Part shown: in pieces, positions 25,976 through 33,984 of the stretch | How the letters are laid out: each line of letters opens with the position of its first letter | How positions within the stretch are numbered: the first letter of the stretch is position 1 | Source of the DNA: Palsa-506 sp963707065 | GTDB taxonomy: Bacteria > Actinomycetota > Actinomycetes > Streptosporangiales > Streptosporangiaceae | Length of the DNA: 64,000 nucleotides | Direction of reading: 5' to 3' | NCBI GenBank assembly: GCA_963707065.1 | Contig: CAVPPJ010000042.1 | Location: 186,001-250,000, forward strand | The notes under the pieces: generated by a model | Database searches by the model: none | What the model was told of the DNA's origin: nothing | Seen by the model: only the letters and a program-made list of their open reading frames with translations | Translations under genes and position numbers: made by a program

Positions 25976-27003
25976 CCCGGCCCGGCGGCGCAGGCCGGCC
26001 AGGTCAGGCTGATGCGGCCCTGGTGGGCTCGCGATCCTGGCCGCGGCGCGCACCCTGGCCGGGGCTCGCGCCCTGGCCGGGGCTCGCACCCTCGCGCCCT
26101 GGCGGGCTCGCGACCCTGGCCGGCCCGCGGTCCAGGTCGGCCTGCGGTCAGCAGCGGCAGGCTGCTCAGCGCGATGCCCGCGAGGACGGCAGCGCCGCCG
26201 AGGATCTGCAGCGGGCCGGCCGGGTCGCCGAAGACAACGACGCCCACCACCGCGCCGACGAGCGGCTCCAGGTTGAGGAAGGCCCCCGCGACCTCGGCGG
26301 ATACCCGGCTCTGCCCGTAGGCGAACAGCGTGAAGGGCAGCAGGGTGCCTGCGGCCACGAGCCCGATGGTGGCCGCCACGGCGCCCGAGCCGCTGGGGGC
26401 GGCTGGCATGCCCTCGGTAATCAGGGCGACCGGGCCCGTGGCGACGGCAGCAGCCAGGAACTGCGCGGCGGTGACAGCGACCGGATCGCGGCCGTGCAAC
26501 AGGCGGCCCTGCGCCACCGTGAACGTGGCTGACAGCAGCAGGGATGCCAGTACCAGGCCATCGCCGCTCACCGTCGCGCCGCCGCCCGGGCCGGCCGCGA
26601 TAAGGCCGACGCCGGCCAGTGACACCGCGAAACCGGCCCACGCCACCGGGCGCGCCACCCGGTGCTGCCAGCAGGCGGCGATGATCGCCACCAGCACGGG
26701 CGTGGCGCCGACCAGCATCGCCGCGTGGCTGACGCTGGTCCGCGCTATGCCGGCGTTCTGCACGATGACCGATCCGCCGTATCCCACCGCGCCCCAGGCC
26801 AGCACAGCCGGGGTGCAGGCAAGGCGGAGCCTGGCGCGGACGCCGCACGCCAGCAGGATGGCCGCAGCCAGGCCGAAGCGCGCGAAGGTGAGCCAGGCGG
26901 GCGCCAGCCACTCCAGCGCCAGCCTGGACGCCGGCACCGTCGTGCCCCACAGCAGGCCGGCGGCGGTGAGGGCCGCGAAGGCGGGACGGCGGTTGGTGTT
27001 CAT
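25882..27003 (-). CDS. EamA/DMT-family transporter with long repetitive C-terminal tail
   Basis: A drug/metabolite transporter with ten hydrophobic segments in two EamA repeats (LLWGTTVPASRLALEWLAPAW at the start; GAFLNLEPLVGAVVGVVVFGDP in the second half). After the last helix a Pro/Arg/Gly-rich tail made by a GC-rich tandem repeat leads into the antisense of the convergent O-methyltransferase gene. The tail is unlikely to be functional, and an indel may have removed an earlier stop. Start ATG 27003 has CACGAT 6 nt upstream; GTG 27030 is the alternative. Divergent from an Lrp regulator, which is likely its controller. Confidence 0.8.
   Translation of the reverse strand: MNTNRRPAFAALTAAGLLWGTTVPASRLALEWLAPAWLTFARFGLAAAILLACGVRARLRLACTPAVLAWGAVGYGGSVIVQNAGIARTSVSHAAMLVGATPVLVAIIAACWQHRVARPVAWAGFAVSLAGVGLIAAGPGGGATVSGDGLVLASLLLSATFTVAQGRLLHGRDPVAVTAAQFLAAAVATGPVALITEGMPAAPSGSGAVAATIGLVAAGTLLPFTLFAYGQSRVSAEVAGAFLNLEPLVGAVVGVVVFGDPAGPLQILGGAAVLAGIALSSLPLLTAGRPGPRAGQGREPARARGCEPRPGREPRPGCAPRPGSRAHQGRISLTWPACAAGPGQPRDAGDFLASVSPSPTGRSTSSTRSSAAA
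26026..26125. repeat. Degenerate GC-rich tandem repeat in the EamA tail
   Basis: GGCTCGCGCCCTGGCCGGG-like units of about 18 bp recur four to five times with small changes, encoding the reverse-strand Pro-Arg-Gly tail of the transporter. Confidence 0.6.
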
Positions 27004-27050
27004 AAAGCCATCGTGCGGCAGGCTTGGCACGAAATTTGCTGCCCAGGCAC

Positions 27051-27073
27051 TAACGCAAACTAATATTTCGTTA
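27051..27073. promoter_or_regulatory. Dyad operator with -10 between EamA and Lrp genes
   Basis: TAACG (27051-27055) and CGTTA (27069-27073) form an inverted repeat with a 13-nt AT-rich centre containing AAA/TTT half-site extensions. TAATAT at 27061-27066 is a good -10, 8 nt before the Lrp ATG. Such a dyad covering the regulator's own -10 fits autoregulation by an Lrp/AsnC protein. Confidence 0.5.
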
Positions 27074-27074
27074 C

Positions 27075-27593
27075 ATGGCCATTGAACTTGATGAAGTTGA
27101 CGTAAAGCTCCTTACCGCCCTGCAGACCGATGCGGATCGCACGAACGTGGAACTCGCCCGCATGGTCGGCTTGTCCCCTGCCGCGACGCTGCACCGGGTC
27201 CGGTGGCTGAAGGAGTCGGGCGTCATACGCGTCATCAGCGCCCGGCTCGACCCGGCTGCCGCCGGGTTCCCGCTGCAGATGTACGTCACGGCCAGCCTCT
27301 CGCGCCATGACCCGCGCTCGACCCGCATCTTCGATGACCAGGTCCGTGCGCTGCCGCAGATCATCACGGCGGACAACGTGGCCGGCGAGACGGACTACCT
27401 GCTCACCGTCGTGGCCAGGGACGTCACCGAGCTGCAGCAGGTGCTGGCTGCGCTGGCCACCCACGGCGGGCACCGGCTGGTGACTTACCTGCGGCTGGAG
27501 GAGATCAAGCCCCCATCGCGGCTGCCGCTCACGCCGACCACGCCGGCCGCCGGCCGCCCGGGCCGCCAGCGTCGCCGGGCAGCCAGCCGCTAA
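27075..27593 (+). CDS. Lrp/AsnC family transcriptional regulator
   Basis: A 172-residue regulator. The N-terminal HTH reads DVKLLTALQTDADRTNVELARMVGLSPAATLHRVRWLKESGVIR, followed by the RAM/ligand domain from about residue 65 (MYVTASLSRHDPRS to ITADNVAGETDYLLTVVA). Members sense amino acids. Divergent from an EamA exporter, so exporter control in response to an amino acid is the natural reading, as for other Lrp/exporter pairs. The last 25 residues are a basic tail encoded by repetitive DNA. Confidence 0.9.
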   Translation: MAIELDEVDVKLLTALQTDADRTNVELARMVGLSPAATLHRVRWLKESGVIRVISARLDPAAAGFPLQMYVTASLSRHDPRSTRIFDDQVRALPQIITADNVAGETDYLLTVVARDVTELQQVLAALATHGGHRLVTYLRLEEIKPPSRLPLTPTTPAAGRPGRQRRRAASR

Positions 27594-27639
27594 GTCGCCG
27601 GGCAGCCTGCCGCTCAGTCGCCGGGCAGCCTGCCGCTAA
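27571..27639 (+). repeat. 23-bp tandem repeat, three copies, spanning the Lrp stop codon
   Basis: GTCGCCGGGCAGCC(A/T)GCCGCT(A/C)A occurs at 27571, 27594 and 27617. The first copy contains the TAA stop. Copies two and three each contain GGCAG-C-CTGCC, a small hairpin, and may double as a terminator between convergent genes. Confidence 0.8.
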
Positions 27640-27676
27640 CCTGCGCCGGCCGGCGCCTGCCTGCCGCCTGGCCGCC

Positions 27677-28513
27677 TCACCGGTAGAGGCCGGGACGCCG
27701 GTCCGCGTGCACGTCGTTGCGCGGGCTGTTCGCCTTGCAGCGGGCCAGCCGCAGATCGCAGTCGGCCACCAGCACGGCCGGCTCATCGGCGCAGACCGGC
27801 CCGGCCAGCGGATAGCCGTCGACGCCCGCGATGACGGTGCCGCCCACCCAGCTCACGCCGCGTTCGGTCCCGCACCGGTCGGCCGCGGCGATGAAGATCC
27901 GGTTCACGCTGGCAGCGGCCTGCACGTTGAGCACCACCATGGGCCGCTCGCCGGGCGGCCGCGGCTCGGCGGGCCAGTTGGTCGGCACGGCCAGCAGGTC
28001 CGCGCCGGCCAGCGCAGGCTTGCGCACCCATTCGGGGAACTCCGCGTCGTAGCAGACAATGACCCCGATCCGGCCGTGCGCGGTGTCGACGACCGGCGGG
28101 TCGCTGTCCCCGGGAATGAAGAAGTCCGGCTCGGCGTCCCACAGGTGCGCCTTGCGGTAGATCGCCCTCGTGCCGCTGCCGTCGACGATCGCCGCGCTGT
28201 TGAGCACCTCCCCCGACTCGCCCAGCTCGCAGAAGCCGCCGACGATCACCAGATCGTGCTGCGCAGCGAGCCGCTGCCATTGGCTGACAGTCGGCCCGTC
28301 GGCCGGCTCGGCGAGGGACCTCGCCTCCGCTGCACTGGCGAAGACGTAACCGGAGGAGACGAGTTCCGGCAGCACGATGATGGATGCGCCCTGACCTGCC
28401 GCGATATCGATGGCGTCGCGGGCCGCGGCCCGGTTACGACCAGTCTCGCCAATCCGCAGGCTGAGCTGGCAGGCGGCTACGCGCACGGAATGGTCGCTGC
28501 CCCGGGACGTCAT
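27677..28513 (-). CDS. Carbon-nitrogen hydrolase (nitrilase superfamily amidase)
   Basis: A 278-residue CN-hydrolase with the Glu-Lys-Cys triad: Glu50 in VLPELVSSGY, Lys121 in YRKAHLW and Cys154 in VCYDAEFPEW. The sequence around the Cys (CYDxEFPE) points to an amidase or N-carbamoyl/omega-amidase type rather than a true nitrilase. It stands alone, convergent with the Lrp gene. It could hydrolyse the amide made by the nitrile hydratase 3.3 kb away, but there is no direct evidence. ATG 28513 has TAGGCT 6 nt upstream. Confidence 0.88.
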   Translation of the reverse strand: MTSRGSDHSVRVAACQLSLRIGETGRNRAAARDAIDIAAGQGASIIVLPELVSSGYVFASAAEARSLAEPADGPTVSQWQRLAAQHDLVIVGGFCELGESGEVLNSAAIVDGSGTRAIYRKAHLWDAEPDFFIPGDSDPPVVDTAHGRIGVIVCYDAEFPEWVRKPALAGADLLAVPTNWPAEPRPPGERPMVVLNVQAAASVNRIFIAAADRCGTERGVSWVGGTVIAGVDGYPLAGPVCADEPAVLVADCDLRLARCKANSPRNDVHADRRPGLYR

Positions 28514-28519
28514 CCGGCC

Positions 28520-28525
28520 AGCCTA
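28520..28525 (-). promoter_or_regulatory. Candidate -10 element for leaderless C-N hydrolase gene
   Basis: Reverse-strand TAGGCT lies exactly 6 nt before ATG 28513. Confidence 0.4.
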
Positions 28526-28614
28526 GCGAGCGGCGGCCCGATCCCTGCTCACCGCGGTAGCCCGGCTCGCATGCGCAAGTCGGACACGACCGCGCGGGAC
28601 GGGGTCCCGGTCGG

Positions 28615-28620
28615 TACGAT
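28615..28620 (+). promoter_or_regulatory. Candidate -10 element for leaderless VOC gene
   Basis: TACGAT, a very common actinobacterial -10, lies 8 nt before ATG 28629; no Shine-Dalgarno is present. Confidence 0.45.
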
Positions 28621-28628
28621 GTGCCGCC

Positions 28629-29003
28629 ATGGCGGCATTGTTCAACCGGATCATCCCCATTCTGTTTGTGAGCGACCTCGAGGCCGAACGTGACTTCTAC
28701 GTCCGCCTGGGATTCCACGTCACGTACGAGGGTCCCGAGTACCCGCACTTCCTGGCCCTGGGCCATGGGTCCGTCGAGTTCGGCATCGAGCGGAAGGCCG
28801 GGTTCCGCAGCGACACGCCTGATCACGTGCTGACCTGGCAGTTCGGCGTCGGGGATATCGGCGCCGCGCGGCAGCGGCTGGACGAGGCCGGCGTGCCGTT
28901 CAGCGAGCAGCTGATGACGCCCAGCGAGGACTGGACTTACCGCGTCCTGCACGCCCGCACCCCGAACGGCTATCACTTGCTGCTGGAGGAAGGCAGCGAC
29001 TAG
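28629..29003 (+). CDS. VOC-family (glyoxalase/bleomycin-resistance fold) protein
   Basis: A 124-residue single VOC module of two beta-alpha-beta3 repeats (ILFVSDLEAERDFYVRLGFHV and WQFGVGDIGAARQRLDEAGV). Glu/His positions for a metal are partly present (HFLALGHGSVEFGIE, GYHLLLEE), so it may be an enzyme or a binding protein. No context gives a substrate. Confidence 0.8.
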   Translation: MAALFNRIIPILFVSDLEAERDFYVRLGFHVTYEGPEYPHFLALGHGSVEFGIERKAGFRSDTPDHVLTWQFGVGDIGAARQRLDEAGVPFSEQLMTPSEDWTYRVLHARTPNGYHLLLEEGSD

Positions 29004-29269
29004 CTGCGGGCGCGGCTGGTGCCGGCCAGTCATGCGCAGGCCCGGTGCTCCGGCCGCGCGGTTTGCATGCTGGTCGTCCGCAGGTGGCGGCGCGCAAGCG
29101 GCAAGGACGAGTGCAGGTTGCCAGGAAGCGCAGCCCACCGAGCAGCGGATCACAGAGCTATACGATCGATCCACCGAGCGGCCTTCGTGGATTCTCTGGC
29201 AGGAACTCCGCTGACCGGCTATGTGCGGGCCTTCGTCGGCCCCGTCTCACCCAACGCGCAGGAGGAACA

Positions 29270-30475
29270 ATGGGCACATCTAGTGCAATCGGCGACAGCG
29301 CTATCGAGTCCGTGAACGGCTGGCCCAGGTACAGCAGCTCGGAGATGGCGCGTCGGCATGGTGCTCTCGCGAGGATGATGACCGAGCGTGACTTGCTGGC
29401 CGTTGTTGTTTGCGGGGCGACAGGCATCAATGAGACTTCAGTCCACTACTTCACCAACTGGCCACCGCTCACCGAAAGCTACGCGATCTTCTTCGCAGCG
29501 GGGCCGCCTGTTATGTTCGTGCGATTGTGGAACCACCTACCGGACTCCCGGCTTATTGCGGTCGTCGATGACATCCAATACGGCGGTGACACGCCGTACC
29601 AGCAGGCAATGAACGTTGCGCTTACGCTTCGCGCGAACGGGTGTGAGACCGCGTCAGTCGGCTTCATAGGCCCGCTGCGGTACTCTGACATGGTCGTACT
29701 GCGACGAGAACTCCCAGAGACGACTTGGGTGGACCTGAACGCACACTATTCAGGCCTGCGCCTGATAAAGAGCCAGGAAGAGCTAATCTACACCCGAGTC
29801 GCCTCGGGATTCGGCGATACGGCGGTCGCGGCCATGGAGGAGCAGATCCGGCCCGGCATCCGCGAGTACGAGATAGCAAAGATCATTGAAGACACATACC
29901 TGGCCAAGCGGGGCACGAATCTAATCCACTTCACTTTGAGTACGCCCATGGACGCGCCGAGCGCTTGCGTTCCGCATCAGTACCAACCCGATCGTGTTAT
30001 CCAGCAGGGCGATGTTATCGTCACGGAGATTAGCGCGAATTTTTGGGGATATGCTGGTCAGATTTTGCGATCTTTCACTGTCGCAGCGGAGCCAACACCT
30101 CTGTATAGAGAGCTGTACGAAGTCGCAATGTCCGTCTATGAGGGTATCCTTGCAATTCTCCGTCCCGGCGTGACCGTTGGCGAGATTCTGGATGTTGCTG
30201 AGGGCGTACACAAGAGTGGCTTCAGCATCTGGGACGATTTGATACATGGCTTCAGCGGTGCCTACCTGCCCCCTATCCTGCGGACACGTCAGACCCGGGG
30301 CTCGACTCATCCAGACGAGTTCGCATATGAGGCGGGCACAGTCCTGGTCTTGCAGCCGAACGTTATCTCCGCTGACAGGACTGCCGGAGTTCAGGTAGGC
30401 AACGCCATTCACATTGCCCCAGGTGGGCCTGAGGTGCTCCAAAGTTATCCGATGAAGTTTATTCGCTGCGGCTGA
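29270..30475 (+). CDS. Creatinase/M24-like protein with degenerate metal site; base composition unlike neighbours
   Basis: A 401-residue protein with an N-terminal creatinase domain (about 1-165) and a C-terminal pita-bread domain. Of the five M24 metal ligands, the first Asp is Glu253 (VTEIS), the second is Gln264 (GYAGQILRS), His326 (IHGFSG) remains, the EPG Glu is Gln362 (LQPNV), and the last Glu is absent (VQVGNAIHI). It thus resembles creatinase-type non-metal hydrolases more than aminopeptidases. AGGAGG precedes ATG 29270. Codon choice is visibly less GC-rich (ATA, CTA, AGA, TTT), suggesting transfer. A GntR regulator follows. Confidence 0.82.
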   Translation: MGTSSAIGDSAIESVNGWPRYSSSEMARRHGALARMMTERDLLAVVVCGATGINETSVHYFTNWPPLTESYAIFFAAGPPVMFVRLWNHLPDSRLIAVVDDIQYGGDTPYQQAMNVALTLRANGCETASVGFIGPLRYSDMVVLRRELPETTWVDLNAHYSGLRLIKSQEELIYTRVASGFGDTAVAAMEEQIRPGIREYEIAKIIEDTYLAKRGTNLIHFTLSTPMDAPSACVPHQYQPDRVIQQGDVIVTEISANFWGYAGQILRSFTVAAEPTPLYRELYEVAMSVYEGILAILRPGVTVGEILDVAEGVHKSGFSIWDDLIHGFSGAYLPPILRTRQTRGSTHPDEFAYEAGTVLVLQPNVISADRTAGVQVGNAIHIAPGGPEVLQSYPMKFIRCG

Positions 30476-30484
30476 GCGCGCCGC

Positions 30485-30625
30485 CGGGCCCATGAGATGT
30501 TTCTCCTCCCGAGGCGGCCGAGCAGCCTCCTCGGACGAGCCGTGCCGCTCGGGCAGGCGGATCACCGCGACGAGCATCATCGCCAGCAGCACCATCAGGA
30601 GCACCACGAACGCAGGAATCCCAGG
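30485..30625 (-). pseudogene. Possible remnant of an MFS transporter C terminus
   Basis: The reverse strand encodes PGIPAFVVLLMVLLAMMLV, a membrane helix, followed by a charged tail (AVIRLPERHGSSEEAARPP), preceded in frame by a stop at 30626. It looks like the last helix and tail of a transporter left behind between the creatinase-like gene and the GntR gene. It is short and the frame continues into antisense of the upstream gene, so support is limited. Confidence 0.35.
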
Positions 30626-30733
30626 TCAGGACCGCGCAAGGGCCGAGTGAGATGATCATGCCGCTACCAGCGGCGTCACTAAAATTTCAGTTGGGTCACA
30701 ACTCTAGGGTTACTTCAGTGACAATGGCTTCCG

Positions 30734-31474
30734 ATGGGAGCGTCAACCGATCCGGTCTATCTCCGGGTCCTCGAGGATCTTCGCGCCCGTATCAGCGAGG
30801 GACTGCTGGAGCCGGGCGCCAGGGTGCCCTCCCGCAATGCGATCATCGCCAGGTACGGCGTCGGGGAGACCGCGGCCAAGCACGTGCTCCAGGTCCTGGC
30901 CGCCGAGGGCCTGATCGAGGCCAGGGCGGGATCAGGGTCCTACGTGCGCAAGGCGCCCGTGACCCGGTTGATGGACCACGATCGCCTGCACGGCCCTGGC
31001 TCGCCCTTCAGCCCGGGCGAGCCGGCTGGCCGGCTGGCCCTGGAGTACCGGGCGGAGCAGATCCCCCCGCCGCCGTCGATCGCGCGGCGACTTGGCCTGC
31101 CGCCCGGCAGCGACGCGGTGATGCGCATCAGGTACCTGCTTAGCGCGGACGGCGCGGCGATCCAGCTGACAACGTCCTACGAGCCGGTTGAGATCACCGG
31201 CGGGACCGTGATCGCCGCGCCGGAGCAGGGTACCTTCGCCGGCTGTGGAGTGATCGAGCGGATGAAGGCCATCGGGATCTGCGTGGACGAGGTGACCGAG
31301 GAAATCTCGGTCCGGCCCTCGCTGCGCAGCGAGGCGACCGTACTCGCCATCAGCCCGGGTGCTCTCGTGTTGCTCGTGCAGCGCACCCACCTGGCCGGCG
31401 GCACGGCGGTCGAGGCAGGCGATATCGTGCTGGCCGCCGATAGCTTCCGGCTCAGGTACAGGATCTCGGTCTAG
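30734..31474 (+). CDS. GntR-family regulator, HutC/UTRA type
   Basis: A 246-residue regulator. The winged helix is PVYLRVLEDLRARISEGLLEPGARVPSRNAIIARYGVGETAAKHVLQ, and the UTRA ligand domain runs from about residue 95 to the end, including PPSIARRLGL and VIERMKAIGICVDEVTEEISVR. The upstream 80 nt are AT-rich, with GTCAC (30695-30699) and GTGAC (30718-30722) facing each other. It probably controls a nearby gene, most simply the creatinase-like gene upstream. Confidence 0.88.
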   Translation: MGASTDPVYLRVLEDLRARISEGLLEPGARVPSRNAIIARYGVGETAAKHVLQVLAAEGLIEARAGSGSYVRKAPVTRLMDHDRLHGPGSPFSPGEPAGRLALEYRAEQIPPPPSIARRLGLPPGSDAVMRIRYLLSADGAAIQLTTSYEPVEITGGTVIAAPEQGTFAGCGVIERMKAIGICVDEVTEEISVRPSLRSEATVLAISPGALVLLVQRTHLAGGTAVEAGDIVLAADSFRLRYRISV

Positions 31475-31486
31475 TCCGGTCCCGGC

Positions 31487-31492
31487 TAGCAT
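31487..31492 (+). promoter_or_regulatory. Candidate -10 element for leaderless GNAT gene
   Basis: TAGCAT lies exactly 6 nt before ATG 31499; no Shine-Dalgarno is present. Confidence 0.45.
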
Positions 31493-31498
31493 CGGGAC

Positions 31499-32020
31499 AT
31501 GATCAGGCCCGCCTCCCCGCAGGATGTCCCGCAGATCCACCGGCTGATCCGGGATCTCGCGGAATACGAGGAATCACTCGATGCGGTCACTGCCACCGAG
31601 GGCGACCTGCGACGGGCGCTCTTCGCGGATCAGCCGGCGATCTTCGCGCACGTGGCCGAGCATGAGGGATCCGTCGCCGGGTTCGCGCTGTGGTTCCTGA
31701 ATTACTCGACCTGGCTGGGCAGTCATGGCATCTACCTAGAGGATCTCTACGTCACCCCGGCGCTGCGGGGCACCGGGCTGGGCCGGGCGCTGCTCAGCGA
31801 GCTCGCCCGGGTCTGCGTGCAGCGCGGCTATGGCCGGCTCGAATGGGCGGTACTGGACTGGAATGCCCCGGCCCGCGGCTTCTACGAGTCCCTCGGCGCC
31901 GCGCCGATGGACGAGTGGACGGTGCACCGGCTCACCGCCCCGGCCCTGCAGGCACTGGCAGGCCCGGCCGCCGCGGCAGGCGGCGGCGCGGGCGTCACCA
32001 GCCCTTCGATGCCGCCTTGA
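31499..32020 (+). CDS. GNAT acetyltransferase, diamine/spermidine N-acetyltransferase-like
   Basis: A 173-residue GNAT. The acetyl-CoA loop is TPALRGTGLGRALLSELA near residues 83-100, preceded by the conserved GIYLEDLYV, typical of the SSAT-like subgroup, and followed by DWNAPARGFYESLGA. It likely acetylates an amine such as a diamine or polyamine. The last 25 residues are Ala/Gly filler. Convergent with the amidohydrolase gene. Confidence 0.85.
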   Translation: MIRPASPQDVPQIHRLIRDLAEYEESLDAVTATEGDLRRALFADQPAIFAHVAEHEGSVAGFALWFLNYSTWLGSHGIYLEDLYVTPALRGTGLGRALLSELARVCVQRGYGRLEWAVLDWNAPARGFYESLGAAPMDEWTVHRLTAPALQALAGPAAAAGGGAGVTSPSMPP

Positions 32021-32146
32021 TCGCGGTGAGATAGCGGAATTACATTCGGTGACAGCCAGCCGCGCCGGCCCGAGGGCGTCCTGGATCTGGCTGGCCGCCG
32101 CGTCAGCGCCGGGAAATAGAAACTGCCGGGAACCGGCCGGCGGCGG

Positions 32147-33121
32147 TCAGCCTTCCAGCAGGCGGCTGGCATTGCCGCCGAGAATGGAGCGCTCATCGAA
32201 GTCACTGAGCCGCAGCGCCCGTACCTCCTCGGCAGGCTGATCGCTGCCCATGTCGAATGGCCGGTCCGAGCCGAGCAGCACATGGTCAGCGCCCGCGTAG
32301 CCGACGAGATCGGCGAGCAGCGCCCGGTCATGGGTAACGGTGTCGAAGTAAAACCTGCGCAGCGCCGCATCCGGGCCGTCCGCCGAGCGCGCCCTGGCCT
32401 CGGGCCGTGTAGCGAATGCCCGCCGCAGCCGGCCGCGGATCGACATCAGCCCGCCGCCGCCGTGGGCGAGCAGGATCCGCAGCCGCGGGTACCGCTCGAG
32501 TACCCCGGCAGCCGCCAGGTGCGCGGCGGTGATGGCCGTCTCCAGCGGGTTCCCCGCCGAATTCCACAGGTAGTAGTCACCGAGCGCGGGCAGCTCGAAG
32601 CCGCGGGTGGTGGGATGCACGAAGATCAGCGCCCCGGTGGCCTCAGCGGCCTCCCAGAACGGCAGGAACGCCTCGTCGCCGAGGTAGCGGCCCGCCACGC
32701 TGGCCGGCACCTCGGCACCGCGCAGCCCAGGCAGCTGCATTAGGTACTCAAGCTCAGCGGCCGCAGCGGCCGCGTCCTGCAGCGGGACGGCGCCGAGCGC
32801 GCTGACCCGGCCGCCCGCCGCGGCCAGCGAAAGCCCCTCGTTCTGCACCCGGCAGACTCTGGTCGCCTCCGCGAGTCCGGCCTCCACGGGCACCAGCATG
32901 ATCCACGGCGAGAGCAGCAGGTGGTCAATTCCGCCGGCGGCTGCCTGGCTGGCCATCACCTCGGTGTCGGTGAACTCCGCGACTATCGAGCGCAGTTCCC
33001 GGCCGCGGAACGTGACGACCTGGCGGCCATCCTCGACGCTGATGGCGGGCCGCCAGCGCGCCGGCACCGCGCTCGTCATCATCTCGCCGACAATGACGTG
33101 GCAGTGCGCGTCAACGATCAA
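32147..33121 (-). CDS. ACMSD-like metal-dependent amidohydrolase/decarboxylase
   Basis: A 324-residue TIM-barrel protein. DAHCHV at the start supplies the first metal-binding His pair, IFVHPTTRGFE the next His, ILLAHGGGG another and LLGSDRPFD the catalytic Asp; this is the aminocarboxymuconate-semialdehyde decarboxylase subgroup (amidohydro_2). It overlaps livF by ATGA, so it belongs to the importer operon and probably acts on the imported compound. Substrate not identified; aromatic-derived carboxylates are typical for the family. Confidence 0.85.
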   Translation of the reverse strand: MIVDAHCHVIVGEMMTSAVPARWRPAISVEDGRQVVTFRGRELRSIVAEFTDTEVMASQAAAGGIDHLLLSPWIMLVPVEAGLAEATRVCRVQNEGLSLAAAGGRVSALGAVPLQDAAAAAAELEYLMQLPGLRGAEVPASVAGRYLGDEAFLPFWEAAEATGALIFVHPTTRGFELPALGDYYLWNSAGNPLETAITAAHLAAAGVLERYPRLRILLAHGGGGLMSIRGRLRRAFATRPEARARSADGPDAALRRFYFDTVTHDRALLADLVGYAGADHVLLGSDRPFDMGSDQPAEEVRALRLSDFDERSILGGNASRLLEG

Positions 33122-33984
33122 TGAGCGGTCCCGGGGAAGGTACCCGGAGCCGGGACGTCAGGCCGCGAGCTTCCGGCCCCGCCGCTATCGCCCGGCGCCG
33201 CCCCATTGGCGCTGGTCACGGCGCCGCCGAGGTACAGCGCACCGATCTCCGGGTGCTCGAGAACCTCACGGCCGCTGCCCGCCAGCCGCACCCGCCCGTT
33301 CTCCAGGACGACGCCGTGCCCGGAGAGCCGCAGGCCGGCCCGCGCGTTCTGCTCCACCAGCAGGATCGACTTGCCTTGGGAGTTCATCAAGCGGACCGCG
33401 TCGAACACGGTCCTGAGCACCTTCGGCGACAGGCCCATGGACGGCTCGTCCAGCAGCACCAGGGACGGATCAAGCATCAGGCAGCGGGCGAACTCCACCA
33501 GCCGCTGCTGGCCGCCGGACAGGCTGCCTGCCTTCTGCCCGGCCCACTGCCCCACCTGAGGGAACATCTCCTCGACGTGCGCGCGCCTGCGCAGCAGGAG
33601 CGCGTGATTCCGCAGGATGTAGCCGCCAAGCTCGACGTTCTCCCGGACCGTCATGTCGCGGAAGAGGCTGTGGTTCTGCTGCACGTGCACGAGGCCCAGG
33701 TCCAGAATCTGCCTCGGCGTCTTCCCGGTCAGCGTCTCGCCATGGAGCCTGATGGTCCCCCGCTTCGTCCGCAGCAGCCCGCTGATCGTGGCCAGCAGCG
33801 TGGACTTGCCCGCCCCGTTCGGCCCCACCACGCAGGCGATGCCGCCGGCCGGCACGCTGAGGGATACGCCATGCAGCACGTCGCCGCCGCCATAGCCGGA
33901 AACGAGCCCTTCGATGACGAGCGCGGCGTCGTGTCCGGCCTGGGCGGGTACCCGGGCCGGCGGAAGGTCACTGGGCGGGCGCAT
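33118..33984 (-). CDS. livF: Branched-chain amino acid-type ABC transporter ATPase LivF
   Basis: A 288-residue ATPase. Walker A GPNGAGKS, signature LSGGQQR, Walker B VLLDEP and the LivF-specific VEQNARAGLRLS are all present. It has about 30 extra residues at the C terminus rich in Gly/Pro/Ser. Start overlaps the end of livG by 17 nt and its end overlaps the amidohydrolase gene by 4 nt. Confidence 0.92.
   Translation of the reverse strand: MRPPSDLPPARVPAQAGHDAALVIEGLVSGYGGGDVLHGVSLSVPAGGIACVVGPNGAGKSTLLATISGLLRTKRGTIRLHGETLTGKTPRQILDLGLVHVQQNHSLFRDMTVRENVELGGYILRNHALLLRRRAHVEEMFPQVGQWAGQKAGSLSGGQQRLVEFARCLMLDPSLVLLDEPSMGLSPKVLRTVFDAVRLMNSQGKSILLVEQNARAGLRLSGHGVVLENGRVRLAGSGREVLEHPEIGALYLGGAVTSANGAAPGDSGGAGSSRPDVPAPGTFPGTAH

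Noticed and set aside
27571..27639. CRISPR-like array
   Set aside because: The three 23-bp units are directly adjacent with no spacers, so this is a simple tandem repeat.
30695..30722. GTCAC/GTGAC inverted repeat as GntR operator
   Set aside because: Only 5-bp arms 18 nt apart; too weak to list as a feature without footprints.
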